64,000 nucleotides of DNA from an uncultured Bacteroidota bacterium (GCA_903882805.1 CAIRYK010000032.1:48089-112088), one strand, 5' to 3'; numbered from the stretch's first letter, positions 35,885 through 46,463 are shown. Notes: generated by a model not told the origin, from the letters alone. Numbers and translations: made by a program.

Positions 35885-36850
35885 TTAATCTATGCCGCCT
35901 TTTTCTTTTACATAACCTGCTACATTTACCTTGGGGCGGAGTAGTTGAAGCATTTGTAATGCCACCGAAAGCAATATCAGGCTCATTCCGCCCAAGAAAC
36001 CCCAGTTGAAGTGGTCGCTGCCTTTTTCGAAAATAATCTCCCTATTTTCGTTGTAAAAAACGAATGCAAGCAATATGCCGTAAACGGGTTCCAGATTAAC
36101 GGAAAGTGTAGCTGTAAAAGACGTGATGTGTTTTAGCGCATTGAGCGCCAGCGACTGAGCCCATACGGTGCAGCAAAGACTCAGTATTACCAGCCAAAGC
36201 CAGTCGTTTTTATACCATTCTCCGCTTAACATGTTTGCTGAATTTGGGAGAAAGAGGGTGTCGGGCTTGTAGTAAAACAAAATGGGCAACAGCGCCGTAA
36301 TAAACAACCAGCCGGTACTCATTTCATAAAAAACCATTGTGCGGGCGGGATACTTATTTGCTATTTTCTTGTTGATAACAGTAAATACCGAACTGAGGAT
36401 TGCCGCTACAACGCCAAATACAATACCTAGGCCATAAAAAGCCTGAAACTTGTAAATAAGGTACACACCGGCAATAGCCAGCGCGCCAAGCAACATTTCC
36501 TTGATATCGTGCTTGCCCTCATTCACCAGTGGGTCGAGAAACGAGGTAAAGATACTGGCGGTAGACAGGCATACTAAAGCAATGCTAATGTTGGCAAATT
36601 TGATAGCCCCATAAAAAGCTACCCAATGGAGCCCCATAAGTCCGCCTACCAACGCCAGCTGACCCATGTCGCGGCGGGCTATTGGCGTCCATTGCTTACG
36701 GTAAGTGAGTATGGCAGCCATAAACAGAGCTGTGAGCGCCATGCGGTACCAAACCAGGGCAGGAGCATCGAGCGATATAGCCCGGCCCAATACTCCGGTA
36801 AATCCCCACAACAGCACCGCAAGGTGCATCTGTATCAGCGCTTTTTTCAT
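35885..36850 (-). CDS. DMT-superfamily (EamA) transporter
   Basis: Ten hydrophobic segments in two EamA repeats: the N-terminal LAVLLWGFTGVLGRAI...ALVWYRMALTALFMAA and second-half SVFTVINKKIANKYPARTMVFYEMSTGWLF, then FTATLSVNLEPVYGILLAFV, the typical end-of-repeat motif. Drug/metabolite transporters of this sort move small metabolites such as amino acids or nucleotides out of, or into, the cell. I chose ATG at 36850 (MKKALIQM); the ATG at 36871 adds only MPYVCAQ. The substrate is not readable. Length 321 is somewhat above the usual 290-300. Confidence 0.88.
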   Translation of the reverse strand: MKKALIQMHLAVLLWGFTGVLGRAISLDAPALVWYRMALTALFMAAILTYRKQWTPIARRDMGQLALVGGLMGLHWVAFYGAIKFANISIALVCLSTASIFTSFLDPLVNEGKHDIKEMLLGALAIAGVYLIYKFQAFYGLGIVFGVVAAILSSVFTVINKKIANKYPARTMVFYEMSTGWLFITALLPILFYYKPDTLFLPNSANMLSGEWYKNDWLWLVILSLCCTVWAQSLALNALKHITSFTATLSVNLEPVYGILLAFVFYNENREIIFEKGSDHFNWGFLGGMSLILLSVALQMLQLLRPKVNVAGYVKEKGGID

Positions 36851-36922
36851 CTGTGCGCAAACATAAGGCAAAAGTTATAGCATTACCCCAAAATCATAAT
36901 ACCAATGTCTGATATTCATTGA

Positions 36923-39340
36923 TTAATCCAGTTTCATTCTGTTGGTTTCCTCTATTTTGTTGATGGCTCTGCTTGTGTTCTGACCGCTGCCAAAGCTATA
37001 CGAAAGCGCGATACCTGCCTGTTGGGTGGCGTTGCGGTATTCGGCTTTTGATTCAAAACCCGGAAGATTATTGTTTACACCCATCTTATACCATGCAAAC
37101 GGATCGTTGAGCATAAGTTTGAGATCGAGTTTTTTACCAATTTTTTTCGATACGCCTGTTTCTATATAAATCTGTTCCGTTACCGATTCAATTACCGACG
37201 ATACGAAGCTATTGTGGTAATAAATATTGGTTTCAGATTTCCAGCCTTTGCCCAGCTCCAGACGGTTGTTCAGGTTTAAAAACGCGCCCACGCCAGTATT
37301 TGTACGGTAGCTATTGTTGACAAGGCCACTATATGACGAATAGAATAGAGTGGCGCTAAGATTTACCGACCACCATTTGCGTATATCCTTAATAAACATT
37401 GTTCCCAATGATACATTGTTGTTATTTGCAAGATTGCGGTTGGTTTTGTAAATCACATTTGTTTTACTGTCTACCATTAGCACATCGTTTATTACACCAT
37501 TAGTTTGGGCATACTCCAGCGAAGTGATGAGCCTATTTTTGTAGTTGTGCCTTAGTTCTATTCGGTTGGTGTATTCGGGTAGTAAGTAGGGGTTGCCAAC
37601 GGTGTAGCTATACTGAAATGAATAATAGATAAATGGATTGAGCGACCGGTATTGCGGGCGATCTATTCTGCGTCCGTAGTTTAGCTCCAGTTGGTTATTG
37701 CTATCGGCTTTGTAACTTACAAACCCTGTGGGGAAAACCGATAAGTAATCGCGGTTAAAGGATGTGTTGGTGGTATATTGATTACCCTGTGCCAGGGTTT
37801 GCTCAGCCCGCAGGCCTATTTTGGCTTCCCACTTAGCGCCACACGTCTTTGATAGGCCTAAATATGCAGCATTAATTTGTTCAATGTACTTAAAATGATT
37901 GCTGCGTGTAGTGTCTATAACCCATGAATTACCGTCGTAAAGCGTAAACTGTGAGTTATTGTCGGTATTTACCCGGCTCGTTTTCAGTCCTGCTTCCAGG
38001 CTGGTATTCCATTTCCAGGGGCTGGTATAATCGGCTTTTAGGCTATATACATTTATGCGGTTGGGCTGTCGGCTATGCAATTGTAAGGGAGCTCCCACTG
38101 GCTGATTGGCGGGCAGAAGAGTTGCGCTATATATTTCCTGCCAGGGCGCATCGCTGTACACAAGCGCGTCGGCATTAACATCAAGTGTTTTATCTGCACT
38201 GAACTTGTGACTCCAGTTGGCATTCATGGTTGCATCCTCTCGTATGAAGCCCTCTCTTGTGGTTGTATTGGTAGTCGTTGGTTCGCCATTGGCTATATTT
38301 TGCCTGTCAGTATTTATCTGCCCACGCATACTATTTGGGTGGTAGGCTCCGCGTATACTTATGCCAAATGTATTGCGCTCATTGGCATTATAGTCGCAGC
38401 CCAATCGCAGTGTTGTTACCGAAAACTGTTCAACAGGATTTGAGATTATTTCGCTGTTTGCGACAGTAACGCCTGTTTGTGCATCAGTTTGTTTTTGTGT
38501 TTCCTTCCATTTTGCAAAACCAGTTGCGGCCATACTGCTCGCATTAAGGTTGAAATTGAATTTTTGTTTTTTTACGTTGAGCAAAAGGCTACCCTGATTG
38601 TAAGCATATATCCCCTGACGGTAGGTAAGACTTGCATTGCCATTCCATCCGGCTTTTTTTACCTTTTTCAGTTTTATATTCACAATACCGCTATTGCCAG
38701 CTGCGTCATACTTGGCTCCGGGTTGCGATATCAGTTCTATTTGTGCAGCTTCGTCGGCGGTTATGGTGCGCAGGTAGGTTGCTAACTCTTCGCCATCCAA
38801 GTAGGTAGGTTTGTCGTCTATCATCACTTGCACACCTTGCTTGCCATTCATTGTTATTGTACCATCCTGTCCCACATTCATGCCGGGTAGGCGTCGCATT
38901 AGGTCGAGCGCATTAGCTCCTGCAGCTGTTGCCGAGCCTTCAATATTTACTACAATCTTTCCGAGTTTTGATTCTATAAATGGTCTTTTGCCTGTTACCG
39001 TTATACCATTCAGTTGTTGGGTTTCCTTTTTCAGTTCGGTAGGTTGCATCTGCAGAACTGGTTCATGAAGTTCTATGATGGTTTTTACTTCGTCATAACC
39101 TATAATGCCGACGATAATAAGGTACTTTCCATAGGTTAAATCTGGTATTGAGAATACCCCTTTGTTGTCTGTAACTGCTGATTTGATCCATGTACTGTCA
39201 GTAGAAGAATACACGGTTATAGTTGCACTTTCTATACCAGAGCCATTATGGGTTACAGACCCATTCAACGCGCCAATCTGACATAGCGCAGTATTCGTAA
39301 TTGCAAACAAAGAAAGTAAAAGGAGAACCGTACGGTGCAT
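36923..39340 (-). CDS. TonB-dependent receptor-like outer membrane beta-barrel protein
   Basis: Signal peptide MHRTVLLLLSLFAITNTALCQ, then a CarboxypepD_reg-like domain (GALNGSVTHNGSGIESATITVYSS), a plug with ITVTGKRPFIESKLGKIVVNIEGSA and RRLPGMNVGQDG, and a 550-residue barrel of the 'outer membrane beta-barrel family' (OMP_b-brl_3), with YGRRIDRPQYRSLNPF as a landmark of that group. I start at 39340, since the ATG at 39364 adds eight residues with no signal character. It lacks a SusD partner, so it is a stand-alone receptor or structural barrel, not a glycan uptake unit. Cargo unknown; it would bind TonB and import or export at the outer membrane. Confidence 0.9.
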   Translation of the reverse strand: MHRTVLLLLSLFAITNTALCQIGALNGSVTHNGSGIESATITVYSSTDSTWIKSAVTDNKGVFSIPDLTYGKYLIIVGIIGYDEVKTIIELHEPVLQMQPTELKKETQQLNGITVTGKRPFIESKLGKIVVNIEGSATAAGANALDLMRRLPGMNVGQDGTITMNGKQGVQVMIDDKPTYLDGEELATYLRTITADEAAQIELISQPGAKYDAAGNSGIVNIKLKKVKKAGWNGNASLTYRQGIYAYNQGSLLLNVKKQKFNFNLNASSMAATGFAKWKETQKQTDAQTGVTVANSEIISNPVEQFSVTTLRLGCDYNANERNTFGISIRGAYHPNSMRGQINTDRQNIANGEPTTTNTTTREGFIREDATMNANWSHKFSADKTLDVNADALVYSDAPWQEIYSATLLPANQPVGAPLQLHSRQPNRINVYSLKADYTSPWKWNTSLEAGLKTSRVNTDNNSQFTLYDGNSWVIDTTRSNHFKYIEQINAAYLGLSKTCGAKWEAKIGLRAEQTLAQGNQYTTNTSFNRDYLSVFPTGFVSYKADSNNQLELNYGRRIDRPQYRSLNPFIYYSFQYSYTVGNPYLLPEYTNRIELRHNYKNRLITSLEYAQTNGVINDVLMVDSKTNVIYKTNRNLANNNNVSLGTMFIKDIRKWWSVNLSATLFYSSYSGLVNNSYRTNTGVGAFLNLNNRLELGKGWKSETNIYYHNSFVSSVIESVTEQIYIETGVSKKIGKKLDLKLMLNDPFAWYKMGVNNNLPGFESKAEYRNATQQAGIALSYSFGSGQNTSRAINKIEETNRMKLD

Positions 39341-39438
39341 ATGTAAATAGTTGTTTACAGGCAAAAGTAGCTTGTGTGCACAGCCAACAGTAATTGTTTA
39401 ACCATAATTAACCCTAAGCAGAATTGCCTTGCAACAGA

Positions 39439-39467
39439 AAACGCTGCCCTGAAAAAGAGCAGCGTTT
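39439..39467 (-). terminator. Terminator downstream of asnB
   Basis: AAACGCTGC (39439-39447) pairs with GCAGCGTTT (39459-39467). On the minus strand the hairpin is followed by TTTTC. It closes the asnB transcript before the receptor gene. Confidence 0.75.
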
Positions 39468-39488
39468 AACAAAGATGAGTTTTGTAGA

Positions 39489-41327
39489 TCAGTGATTTAC
39501 ATTAAAGTCATCCATCCACATATTTACAGACACGCACCGCCATATTTGCAATGCTTCGTTGATAGTTAATGATTTGCTCGATAAATTGTTTATCAACTGA
39601 CTAATATAATCTACCTTAAGCAATGTGTTGCTCTGCAGTTGTTCAGTTACCCATTTAGCATCTTTTATCAGTACGTTGATTAATGGAGTGTAGAAACCAA
39701 TTTTATCGCGACGATTATACACTTTCTCTGGCATATATTGTCTGCACGACTCACGCAGAATATACTTGCGTAATCCTTTTTTAATGAAGTCTTCAGACTT
39801 TATCGTAGCAACATATTCAGCTACGCGATGGTCGAGAAATGGCATACGGCCCTCTATGCTGTAAGCCATAGCATTGCGGTCGTCGTAATGCACCAGGTGT
39901 GGTATATGAACGCCGTAAATTGACTCACGCCAAACGTTGTAAACATTGTTATACTTATATAGCGACACCAGATTGTTGTCTACATTGTCGAGCAAAGGAG
40001 CGCGAATAATATCTCGGCGTTTAATACGCGATTTAGTGCGTAAGTTGAACTCAAGACTTGGGAACATTGACTTCAGCAAAGTGCGCATCAGGTAGCCATT
40101 GCCCATTTTCATTCCGCTCAGGTTGTTGGAGAATTTCGAAAGGTGTAACGACCTGAATTGTAAGGAAAGAATAGCCTGCGCCATATTGTTGTATCCGAAA
40201 AAGAACTCATCGGCGCCCTGGCCATTGAGTATTACCTTAATACCAGCATCGGCCGACATTTTCATCAGTGAACCGTGTGCGATGATAGAAGGGTCGCCAA
40301 AAGGTTCTTCCTGAATTTTAATATACCGTTCTAAATCATCTTTAATTGATAATTCGTTGGTGTTTTTACGATGAACAATAAATTTGTTTTTGCCATATTT
40401 TTCAATAACGGCTTCAACATATTGTGTTTCATCGTACTTGCTCGAAGGCGATTGAGATGTGAAAATATTGATTTCTTTATCGTAGTAGGTCGCCAATATG
40501 CCGGCAATGATAGACGAGTCGATACCACCGGACAATGTAATGCCAATTGGTACATCAGAGAGTGTTTCAGAAAGTACTGCTTCAACAATGATATCGTGCA
40601 ATCCCTTCTTAGTGGTTTCGTCAAAAGGGCGTTTGTCTTTGTCGTTAATATCCGGTAGTTCCCAATAATTTATAGCCTTTACTTCAGTGGTGTCTTTTGA
40701 AAACCACATGTAGCTGCCCTGTGGAAATTGTCGGATATCTTTGAAAAAAGTATGTGCTCCAAGATGGCCATAATTGCCCAATGCTAAATATTCAACAATC
40801 GCGGTTGGGTCGAACCTAGGATGTTCGTCGGCGCCAATCAATGGTTTGATTTCGCTTGCGAACATCCAGGATTTTTCAACCCTGCGCACGTATAGCGGCT
40901 TTTGACCGAAACGGCTGCGGCTGACGAAAATTTGTTCGCTTAGTTTGTCCCAGATGATAATTGCCCACATTCCTACCATGCTAAGCAGCATCTGCTCCTT
41001 CTGCAACCGAAACAATTCTATTATTGTCTCTGTGTCGGAATGGCCTTTGAAGGGGTGCTTTGGTAAGTATCTTTTCCTTAGATCAAGATGATTATAAATT
41101 TCTCCATTGAAAATAATAATGTAGCGCCCACACGAAGAGTGCATTGGTTGGTGACCAAGTATAGATAGATCTAATATAGATAAGCGAGTGTGCGACAGCG
41201 TTATTTTATCATCATTATATATTCCATTATCATCAGGCCCACGGTGCTTCAGCATGGCCAAAGCGTCTGTGCCAAATTTAAATCCATCATCTTTATTATT
41301 ACCGAAGTAACAAGCTATTCCACACAT
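39489..41327 (-). CDS. Asparagine synthase (glutamine-hydrolysing), AsnB-like
   Basis: A full glutamine-dependent AsnB homologue. MCGIACYF keeps the catalytic Cys2, with LKHRGPDDNG and IIFNGEIYNHLDLR in the glutaminase domain; the synthetase domain has ITLSGGIDSSIIAGIL as its PP-loop and GQGADEFFFGY. Unlike the cyclase-like protein at 16382, nothing is missing, so it can use glutamine. It is the first of several glycan genes and lies 253 bp from a glycosyltransferase gene. In such loci AsnB-type proteins often amidate a uronic acid or other sugar; ordinary asparagine synthesis is the alternative. Length 612 is usual for the WbpS/exosortase type. Confidence 0.88.
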   Translation of the reverse strand: MCGIACYFGNNKDDGFKFGTDALAMLKHRGPDDNGIYNDDKITLSHTRLSILDLSILGHQPMHSSCGRYIIIFNGEIYNHLDLRKRYLPKHPFKGHSDTETIIELFRLQKEQMLLSMVGMWAIIIWDKLSEQIFVSRSRFGQKPLYVRRVEKSWMFASEIKPLIGADEHPRFDPTAIVEYLALGNYGHLGAHTFFKDIRQFPQGSYMWFSKDTTEVKAINYWELPDINDKDKRPFDETTKKGLHDIIVEAVLSETLSDVPIGITLSGGIDSSIIAGILATYYDKEINIFTSQSPSSKYDETQYVEAVIEKYGKNKFIVHRKNTNELSIKDDLERYIKIQEEPFGDPSIIAHGSLMKMSADAGIKVILNGQGADEFFFGYNNMAQAILSLQFRSLHLSKFSNNLSGMKMGNGYLMRTLLKSMFPSLEFNLRTKSRIKRRDIIRAPLLDNVDNNLVSLYKYNNVYNVWRESIYGVHIPHLVHYDDRNAMAYSIEGRMPFLDHRVAEYVATIKSEDFIKKGLRKYILRESCRQYMPEKVYNRRDKIGFYTPLINVLIKDAKWVTEQLQSNTLLKVDYISQLINNLSSKSLTINEALQIWRCVSVNMWMDDFNVNH

Positions 41328-41580
41328 AAATTATTCAAGATAAAATCCGATTCCTGCAATTAAAATTTTAATAATTATATGTGAAATAATTGCTTTGTTG
41401 CATATTTGTACATATCAAAAGTAGTTTGTTGGCAATCATTAATATTTGCAATAGGATTTATGTTAATGTAATGCTGTCTTTAAAATACCGTAAAGATAGA
41501 CGAGGGCTTTGCAAAGTGAGTTTAAAAAAACCTTAAAGAGGCTGTTTTTTGTGATTTTCGCACCGCTTTTGTCTTTGTCG

Positions 41581-42795
41581 TTACGGGGTCATAAGTTTTA
41601 TATATTCATTATAAATTTCATTTGCTTTCAATAAATGACTGTTGCACTTATCAACGGTAAACATTTTGCTGTAGTCGCCATCAATGGCTTGTTCCAAAGC
41701 GTTCATTTGGTATTCGAAACTGTCAATGTTAATTTTTGGATGTTTCCATTCTGCGAGTAGCGTATCGAATGCGCCGAGGTCGTTTCCAATTATCCATATT
41801 GGTTTTGGAAAGATGCAGAGTTCATAAAATTTCGATGGAATACCTATTCGTTCTTTCGACCAGGGAACTACCAGCGTACAATTGCAGTGCATGATGTATT
41901 GGTTCATTTGTTCGGGTGTCAGCCATCCCAAATGTTTAACAATTTCGTCGCCAAATTCGTTCTTGAACAAGGTAAAAGCATTCATATTGCCAGCAACCAG
42001 AATGTGCACTTTTGCTCCTTTAGCAATGGCGGCAAGGGTTACCCTTTTCAACAATTCGAGTGACTGAATGTTGGCAGATAATGAGCCGCCGTAAAAAATA
42101 TTAAAACTGTCCTTGAACGCAGACATAAAATCCGCATCGGGTTTGGTTAATGGAGCCGAAATTTTGTCTGGTATTGCGTGTCTTATCGTTTCAATTTTTC
42201 TGCCTATGATTTCACCATCCATTTTTGCCCATTCTGGTGAAACGTGAACAACAGATTTGGCTGATTTTAGTGTTTTTTTAGACCAGTTTACACATAGCTG
42301 GTAGGCTGCTTTAGATATACCGCCCAAAAGTGGATCTTGTATATCTGCTATCCACGGAACGCCCAGTTTTTTTGAATAATGGGAGCCAAGGTACAATGGT
42401 ACCCTTGGTGTGTAAAAGGCAAGTATATAATCGGGTTTGATGCCAAAACTATCGAAATGCTCCTGCACTTTTGCCGCCCATTTATGGCTTCGGTCGCCTT
42501 TAAAGGTTACATAATAGAAAGTTTCGAGCTTACGTAGCAATACGCTTTTGTCGAAATCTTCTATAGGGGCGTCAAGTTTCATAGAAATGCGTTTGATGCC
42601 GTTTTTTTCAATATTGATCAGGTAGGGTTTTTCTTTGCATTCGTTTCGTTGATCTTTGTGAATAACTACTACCTGCCAACCATTGTTGTTAAACGATTCG
42701 GCTACCTGCCTTATCCTTCTTACAAGCGCTGTTCCCCGTTCAGAATGATATCCCTCATACTCCCAGGCAAACATTAATAAACACTTACTCATCAA
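41581..42795 (-). CDS. Glycosyltransferase, GT4-like (GT-B fold)
   Basis: A 404-residue protein with a GT-B layout: N-terminal LLMFAWEYEGYHSERGTALVRRIRQVAESFNNNGWQVVVIHKD, interdomain SAKSVVHVSPEWAKMDGE, and C-terminal Rossmann domain with FYGGSLSANIQSLELLKR, VHILVAGNMN, LGWLTPEQMNQYIMHCNCTLVVPWSKERIGIPSKFYEL. The Pro-Ser-Lys-x-x-Glu motif at the donor site is a weak version of the GT4 E-x7-E. It would add a sugar to a surface glycan from the cytoplasmic side. It lies in the same direction as the four membrane proteins downstream-reading from 49882, with a 220-bp AT-rich gap to them, so its operon membership is unclear. Confidence 0.82.
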   Translation of the reverse strand: MMSKCLLMFAWEYEGYHSERGTALVRRIRQVAESFNNNGWQVVVIHKDQRNECKEKPYLINIEKNGIKRISMKLDAPIEDFDKSVLLRKLETFYYVTFKGDRSHKWAAKVQEHFDSFGIKPDYILAFYTPRVPLYLGSHYSKKLGVPWIADIQDPLLGGISKAAYQLCVNWSKKTLKSAKSVVHVSPEWAKMDGEIIGRKIETIRHAIPDKISAPLTKPDADFMSAFKDSFNIFYGGSLSANIQSLELLKRVTLAAIAKGAKVHILVAGNMNAFTLFKNEFGDEIVKHLGWLTPEQMNQYIMHCNCTLVVPWSKERIGIPSKFYELCIFPKPIWIIGNDLGAFDTLLAEWKHPKINIDSFEYQMNALEQAIDGDYSKMFTVDKCNSHLLKANEIYNEYIKLMTP

Positions 42796-43015
42796 TTAAC
42801 ACTGAAATTTTAATTAAAATCAATTCATTATCACGTAACACTTGTAGGTGCATAAAATTTTACGCCAACGTTTCAAAATTACTCATTATCCCGACAAATC
42901 CTATTGTGTGATAGCAGGTTATACCTAAAAATATTACATTGATGACAATCGGACAGTAGCCCAATAGATTAAATGCAGTGCTTAACGCAACTAATAGCTA
43001 TTTTGCAAATATTGG

Positions 43016-44698
43016 TTAATCCTGGTTCACATTTTTCTTGCTCATATCTACAACTTTCCACTTGTCGCCTACTGAGTAAAGAAGCAGATATTCTGAAGCA
43101 GGACGCTTCAGCGATATCTCGTACCAATGGCCCGGATCGCGCATGTTGACTGAATAGTCGGGCGTTTCGTAGCTTTTAGCGCCATGACCTTCGTACCACC
43201 ACCAGGTGCCATAGTGGTTGAGTACAACACGAATAAGGGTGTCGTTAAACACGTTTACGTGCGCGCCGTTCCAGTCTGCGAACATATTGTAGCTAGCCAC
43301 GTCGTATATCTTATTGTTGTACACAGTATCGGTAAATACTTCGTGCATCATTTTAAACATACCCTCCGGTTGTGCGCCTATCATTGGCGCTCCCTCCATA
43401 TTTTCAGGCATACTCAACAGAAGCACGGTTTTATTGCCCGGATTTGGGAAGTGGTGTAGTAGCTTATTGTTTATCACATCCGAATCCATCCAATACGTAT
43501 TGAGCAGTACCGTATAGTACAGGTTAAGGTCGGCATAAATACAGAAAAGCCCAATGAGTATATATATGTTTTTGAAATACCTGACAATAATAAGCACGAG
43601 CAATGTGTAAATAAAGGCATCGGCAAAATAGGTGTACCTATCGTAGAATACGAGTAGCAATGGACCAGGAAAAGGCAAGGGTATTAAAAACGCTACTGTT
43701 ATCACAGACCAGATGAACAGGATGGCAATAACTTTATCCGATGGACTGAACTTGCGTATGCGCAGGCCAACGTATGCAAGCGAGCCTAAAAGCGCAGTAT
43801 AAAAACCAACCAACGCAGGTATAGATTCGCAAATGGTGTACACTGCTTTCTTAATGTCTAACTGATAGTACCGACCAAAGAACGCTATGTGCACCAAATA
43901 CTTGGGCATTTTAGACAGATAGTCGATGGGCGTTTGGTTGATTTCTATTTTATGTGGTTTCATGACTTTGAAAACCGTATAAAGCAGTACAAAATACAGT
44001 GCAAGCAATACTACCTGCGGTATCACAAAGTACAAAATGGTTTTACGGAAAACAGCCGGTTTGTAGCTGAGTGCAAAACGATAGTACCATGCCAGCGATA
44101 AAACAAATATGGGTATAAGGTAGAATATCTCGAGGGTAAGGGATGCAGCGACAAATATGCCCAGCGAGTACCAAATATAACGCGCGCGCTGGTTGTGCTG
44201 ATACTTTTGTGCCCACAACAGGATAAGTAAAATAAAAGCAAAGCTTTGCAGGTAGTGGTAATAGGCCTTGCATATAAGAATCTCGGAAATGTGCGGAGAC
44301 AAGGTGAAAATTACCGCCCCTGTAACTGGTATTAGTATGTTTTTAGTAATCCCAGTATCAGCCATCAACTTTGAAAACAACCGGTAGATAAGGTAGGCAT
44401 TTACAGCATGTACCGTAATGTACAGCATACTCCAATGCCAGAGATTCAGCCCCCATATTTTGTAAAAAACATAGTAGTGTAGTGTGAATAGCTGGTAGAA
44501 GCTTTTATCGACAGAGTTGGCGCGGTTGATGAAATCCCAGAACGACTGGTGTTTCATATTGTAGAGGAAGCCCACGGCGTCTATCACCCAGCCAGCTTTT
44601 GCGGCGCCTATGTAAAGCACAAATGTGAGCAACCACAACGCTGTGAATATCCAGGCGTTTTTGTGTTTAGCGATGCTCGATGTAAGGGCGTTGTTCAT
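43016..44698 (-). CDS. Polytopic membrane protein, GT-C-like (paralogue 1 of 5)
   Basis: A 560-residue protein, about ten to twelve TM segments then a 150-residue C-terminal exposed domain. Start chosen at 44698 (MNNALTSSIAKH), because the ATG at 44791 overlaps the next gene, adds residues unlike the four paralogues, and breaks the common length. Conserved with the other four: AGWVIDAVGFL (Asp after the first helix), FYQLFTLHYYVFYK, SPHISEILICK, FYDRYTYF, and the terminal GTWWWYEGHGAKSYE and DPGHWYEISLK. The first periplasmic loop Asp and DRY-x-Y pattern suggest a lipid-linked sugar glycosyltransferase of the GT-C class; that is inference. Last gene of the array in transcription order. Confidence 0.8.
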   Translation of the reverse strand: MNNALTSSIAKHKNAWIFTALWLLTFVLYIGAAKAGWVIDAVGFLYNMKHQSFWDFINRANSVDKSFYQLFTLHYYVFYKIWGLNLWHWSMLYITVHAVNAYLIYRLFSKLMADTGITKNILIPVTGAVIFTLSPHISEILICKAYYHYLQSFAFILLILLWAQKYQHNQRARYIWYSLGIFVAASLTLEIFYLIPIFVLSLAWYYRFALSYKPAVFRKTILYFVIPQVVLLALYFVLLYTVFKVMKPHKIEINQTPIDYLSKMPKYLVHIAFFGRYYQLDIKKAVYTICESIPALVGFYTALLGSLAYVGLRIRKFSPSDKVIAILFIWSVITVAFLIPLPFPGPLLLVFYDRYTYFADAFIYTLLVLIIVRYFKNIYILIGLFCIYADLNLYYTVLLNTYWMDSDVINNKLLHHFPNPGNKTVLLLSMPENMEGAPMIGAQPEGMFKMMHEVFTDTVYNNKIYDVASYNMFADWNGAHVNVFNDTLIRVVLNHYGTWWWYEGHGAKSYETPDYSVNMRDPGHWYEISLKRPASEYLLLYSVGDKWKVVDMSKKNVNQD

Positions 44699-44745
44699 TA
44701 TGGCATTTGTGGTTGTGGTAATAAAATTATCGGGGTACCCGGGCT

Positions 44746-46434
44746 TTAATATTGTTCTTCCATTTTCTTGGATGTATCTACTATTTTCCATTGGTCGCCA
44801 GCCTGGTAGAGTAGCATATAATCGCCTATGGGGTGTTTGAGTTTTACCTCAAACCAGTGACCAATATCTTTCATTTCCAGTTTGTAGTCTTCGTTTTCGT
44901 AGCTGGCAGCGCCATGGCCGGCATACCACCACCATGTTCCCCACTGGTTGAGCGTTACGCGCATCAGGCTGTCGTTTACCAGAAATACGTGGGCTCCGTC
45001 GTTTTTAGTGAGCATATTAAATGAAGCTCCGTCGTATATTTTGCCTTTGTACGATTTATCAACAAACAACTCCCGCATTACCATGAATTTATGGTCGCTT
45101 TGCGCTCCTATCATGGGTACTCCGTTCAGGTTTTCAGGGAAATTGAGGAGTATCATTATTTTATCGCCGGGGTTGAGCAGGTCTTTCATCAGTCGGTTAT
45201 TGATGTAGGCGCTTTGCTTCCAGTATATATTCACCGTGATGGTAAAGTATAGGTTTATGGCAGCATAGGCGCCCAATAGCGCAGCCCGTAGCCACTTGCG
45301 CGATATGTAGCTGATGAGTAGCGCAATCAGCATGTAGGTAAACGCATCGAGAAAGTAGGTGTACCGATCGTAGAACATGAGCAGTAGGGTAGGGAATGCA
45401 AGCGGCATAAGAATAACGAGGCATATCATGATCCACACAAGCATTAGGACGGATGCTTTGCCGGTGGCTGACATACGAGGGAAACGCGAAATGATGGCAC
45501 ACCAGATAAGTACAAAAATGTTGTAAAATATAATGAGGCCTGCATTGGACCCCACACTATCGTAAACAGCCTTTCGAACAGGCTGAGGAAAGTATCTGCC
45601 CAACAATAGCACATGAAATAGGTAGCGGGGAGGCTTGCAGATATAAGATGAAAAGGGCTGCATTACGTTGGCGTCTATGTGCGCAAAGTGTCCGCCGTAT
45701 ACCAATTGCAATACCAGTAACTGTGCCCCAAAAAGCAGTATCATGGGTAAGAAAAAGAGGAGTAACGTTCGTTTAAAAACAGCCTGACTGTAATTAAGTA
45801 CGTACCGATAGTACAATGCAAGGGTTAGTACAAACCAAGGAGTGAGGTAGAATATTTCGAGTGCGTAGGAGGAGCAGAAAAATGTTATGCCCGCCCACCA
45901 TGCCAGTTTTGTGCGCGGTGAGTGCATGAAAAGTTGTACCCAACGCATAATGAGGAGGATAAACAAAAAACCTTGCAGATAGTGAAAAGATGCCTCCCAA
46001 ACAATTACCTCTGATATGTGAGGGCAAATTGTATAAAGACCAACGCCTAACAGTGCAATGTTTCGCGCATTTTTAATGCCCGAATCTGAAAACAAATCGT
46101 TGCATAGCCGGTAAACAAGGTAGGCGTTTATGGCATGCAACGTCACCATTAGCGTATGCCATGCGTATGGGTTGGCGTTGAATAACTTGTAAAACAAGTA
46201 GGTGACAAACTGCGTAAACTGATACAGACTCGGAAGTTCTGACTGCGTATTGTTGATGTAGTTCCAGAAACTCAGGTTACGGATGTTATACAGCCAGCCT
46301 GCAACATCTATTACCCAGCCGGCTTTTGCCGCAGGTAAGTAAATAATGAAAGTGAGCGCCCAAAGTAAACTGAATACCTGAATGTTTTGATTCCTGAATA
46401 GTTGTTTGGCCGCCGGTAGGGCTGTTTTAGTCAT
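44746..46434 (-). CDS. Polytopic membrane protein, GT-C-like (paralogue 2 of 5)
   Basis: A 562-residue paralogue with the same plan. Markers: AGWVIDVAGWLYN, LYQFTQFVTYLFYK, CPHISEVIVWEASFHYLQG, FYDRYTYFLDAF, NFPENLNGVPMIGAQSDH, GTWWWYAGHGAASYE and DIGHWFEVKLKHP. The C-terminal domain is all beta-type and, by topology, on the periplasmic side. The gap to the upstream copy is 29 bp and to the downstream copy 47 bp, which indicates a common transcript. No known sugar specificity can be read. Compared with paralogue 1, its second-loop VWEASFHY is closer to paralogues 3 and 5. Confidence 0.8.
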   Translation of the reverse strand: MTKTALPAAKQLFRNQNIQVFSLLWALTFIIYLPAAKAGWVIDVAGWLYNIRNLSFWNYINNTQSELPSLYQFTQFVTYLFYKLFNANPYAWHTLMVTLHAINAYLVYRLCNDLFSDSGIKNARNIALLGVGLYTICPHISEVIVWEASFHYLQGFLFILLIMRWVQLFMHSPRTKLAWWAGITFFCSSYALEIFYLTPWFVLTLALYYRYVLNYSQAVFKRTLLLFFLPMILLFGAQLLVLQLVYGGHFAHIDANVMQPFSSYICKPPRYLFHVLLLGRYFPQPVRKAVYDSVGSNAGLIIFYNIFVLIWCAIISRFPRMSATGKASVLMLVWIMICLVILMPLAFPTLLLMFYDRYTYFLDAFTYMLIALLISYISRKWLRAALLGAYAAINLYFTITVNIYWKQSAYINNRLMKDLLNPGDKIMILLNFPENLNGVPMIGAQSDHKFMVMRELFVDKSYKGKIYDGASFNMLTKNDGAHVFLVNDSLMRVTLNQWGTWWWYAGHGAASYENEDYKLEMKDIGHWFEVKLKHPIGDYMLLYQAGDQWKIVDTSKKMEEQY

Positions 46435-46463
46435 TTAAAGTGTTATATAACAACAAATATAGG

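Noticed and set aside
39489..41327. Considered as a second lasso cyclase
   Set aside because: It keeps Cys2, sits with glycan genes, and no small peptide gene is adjacent.
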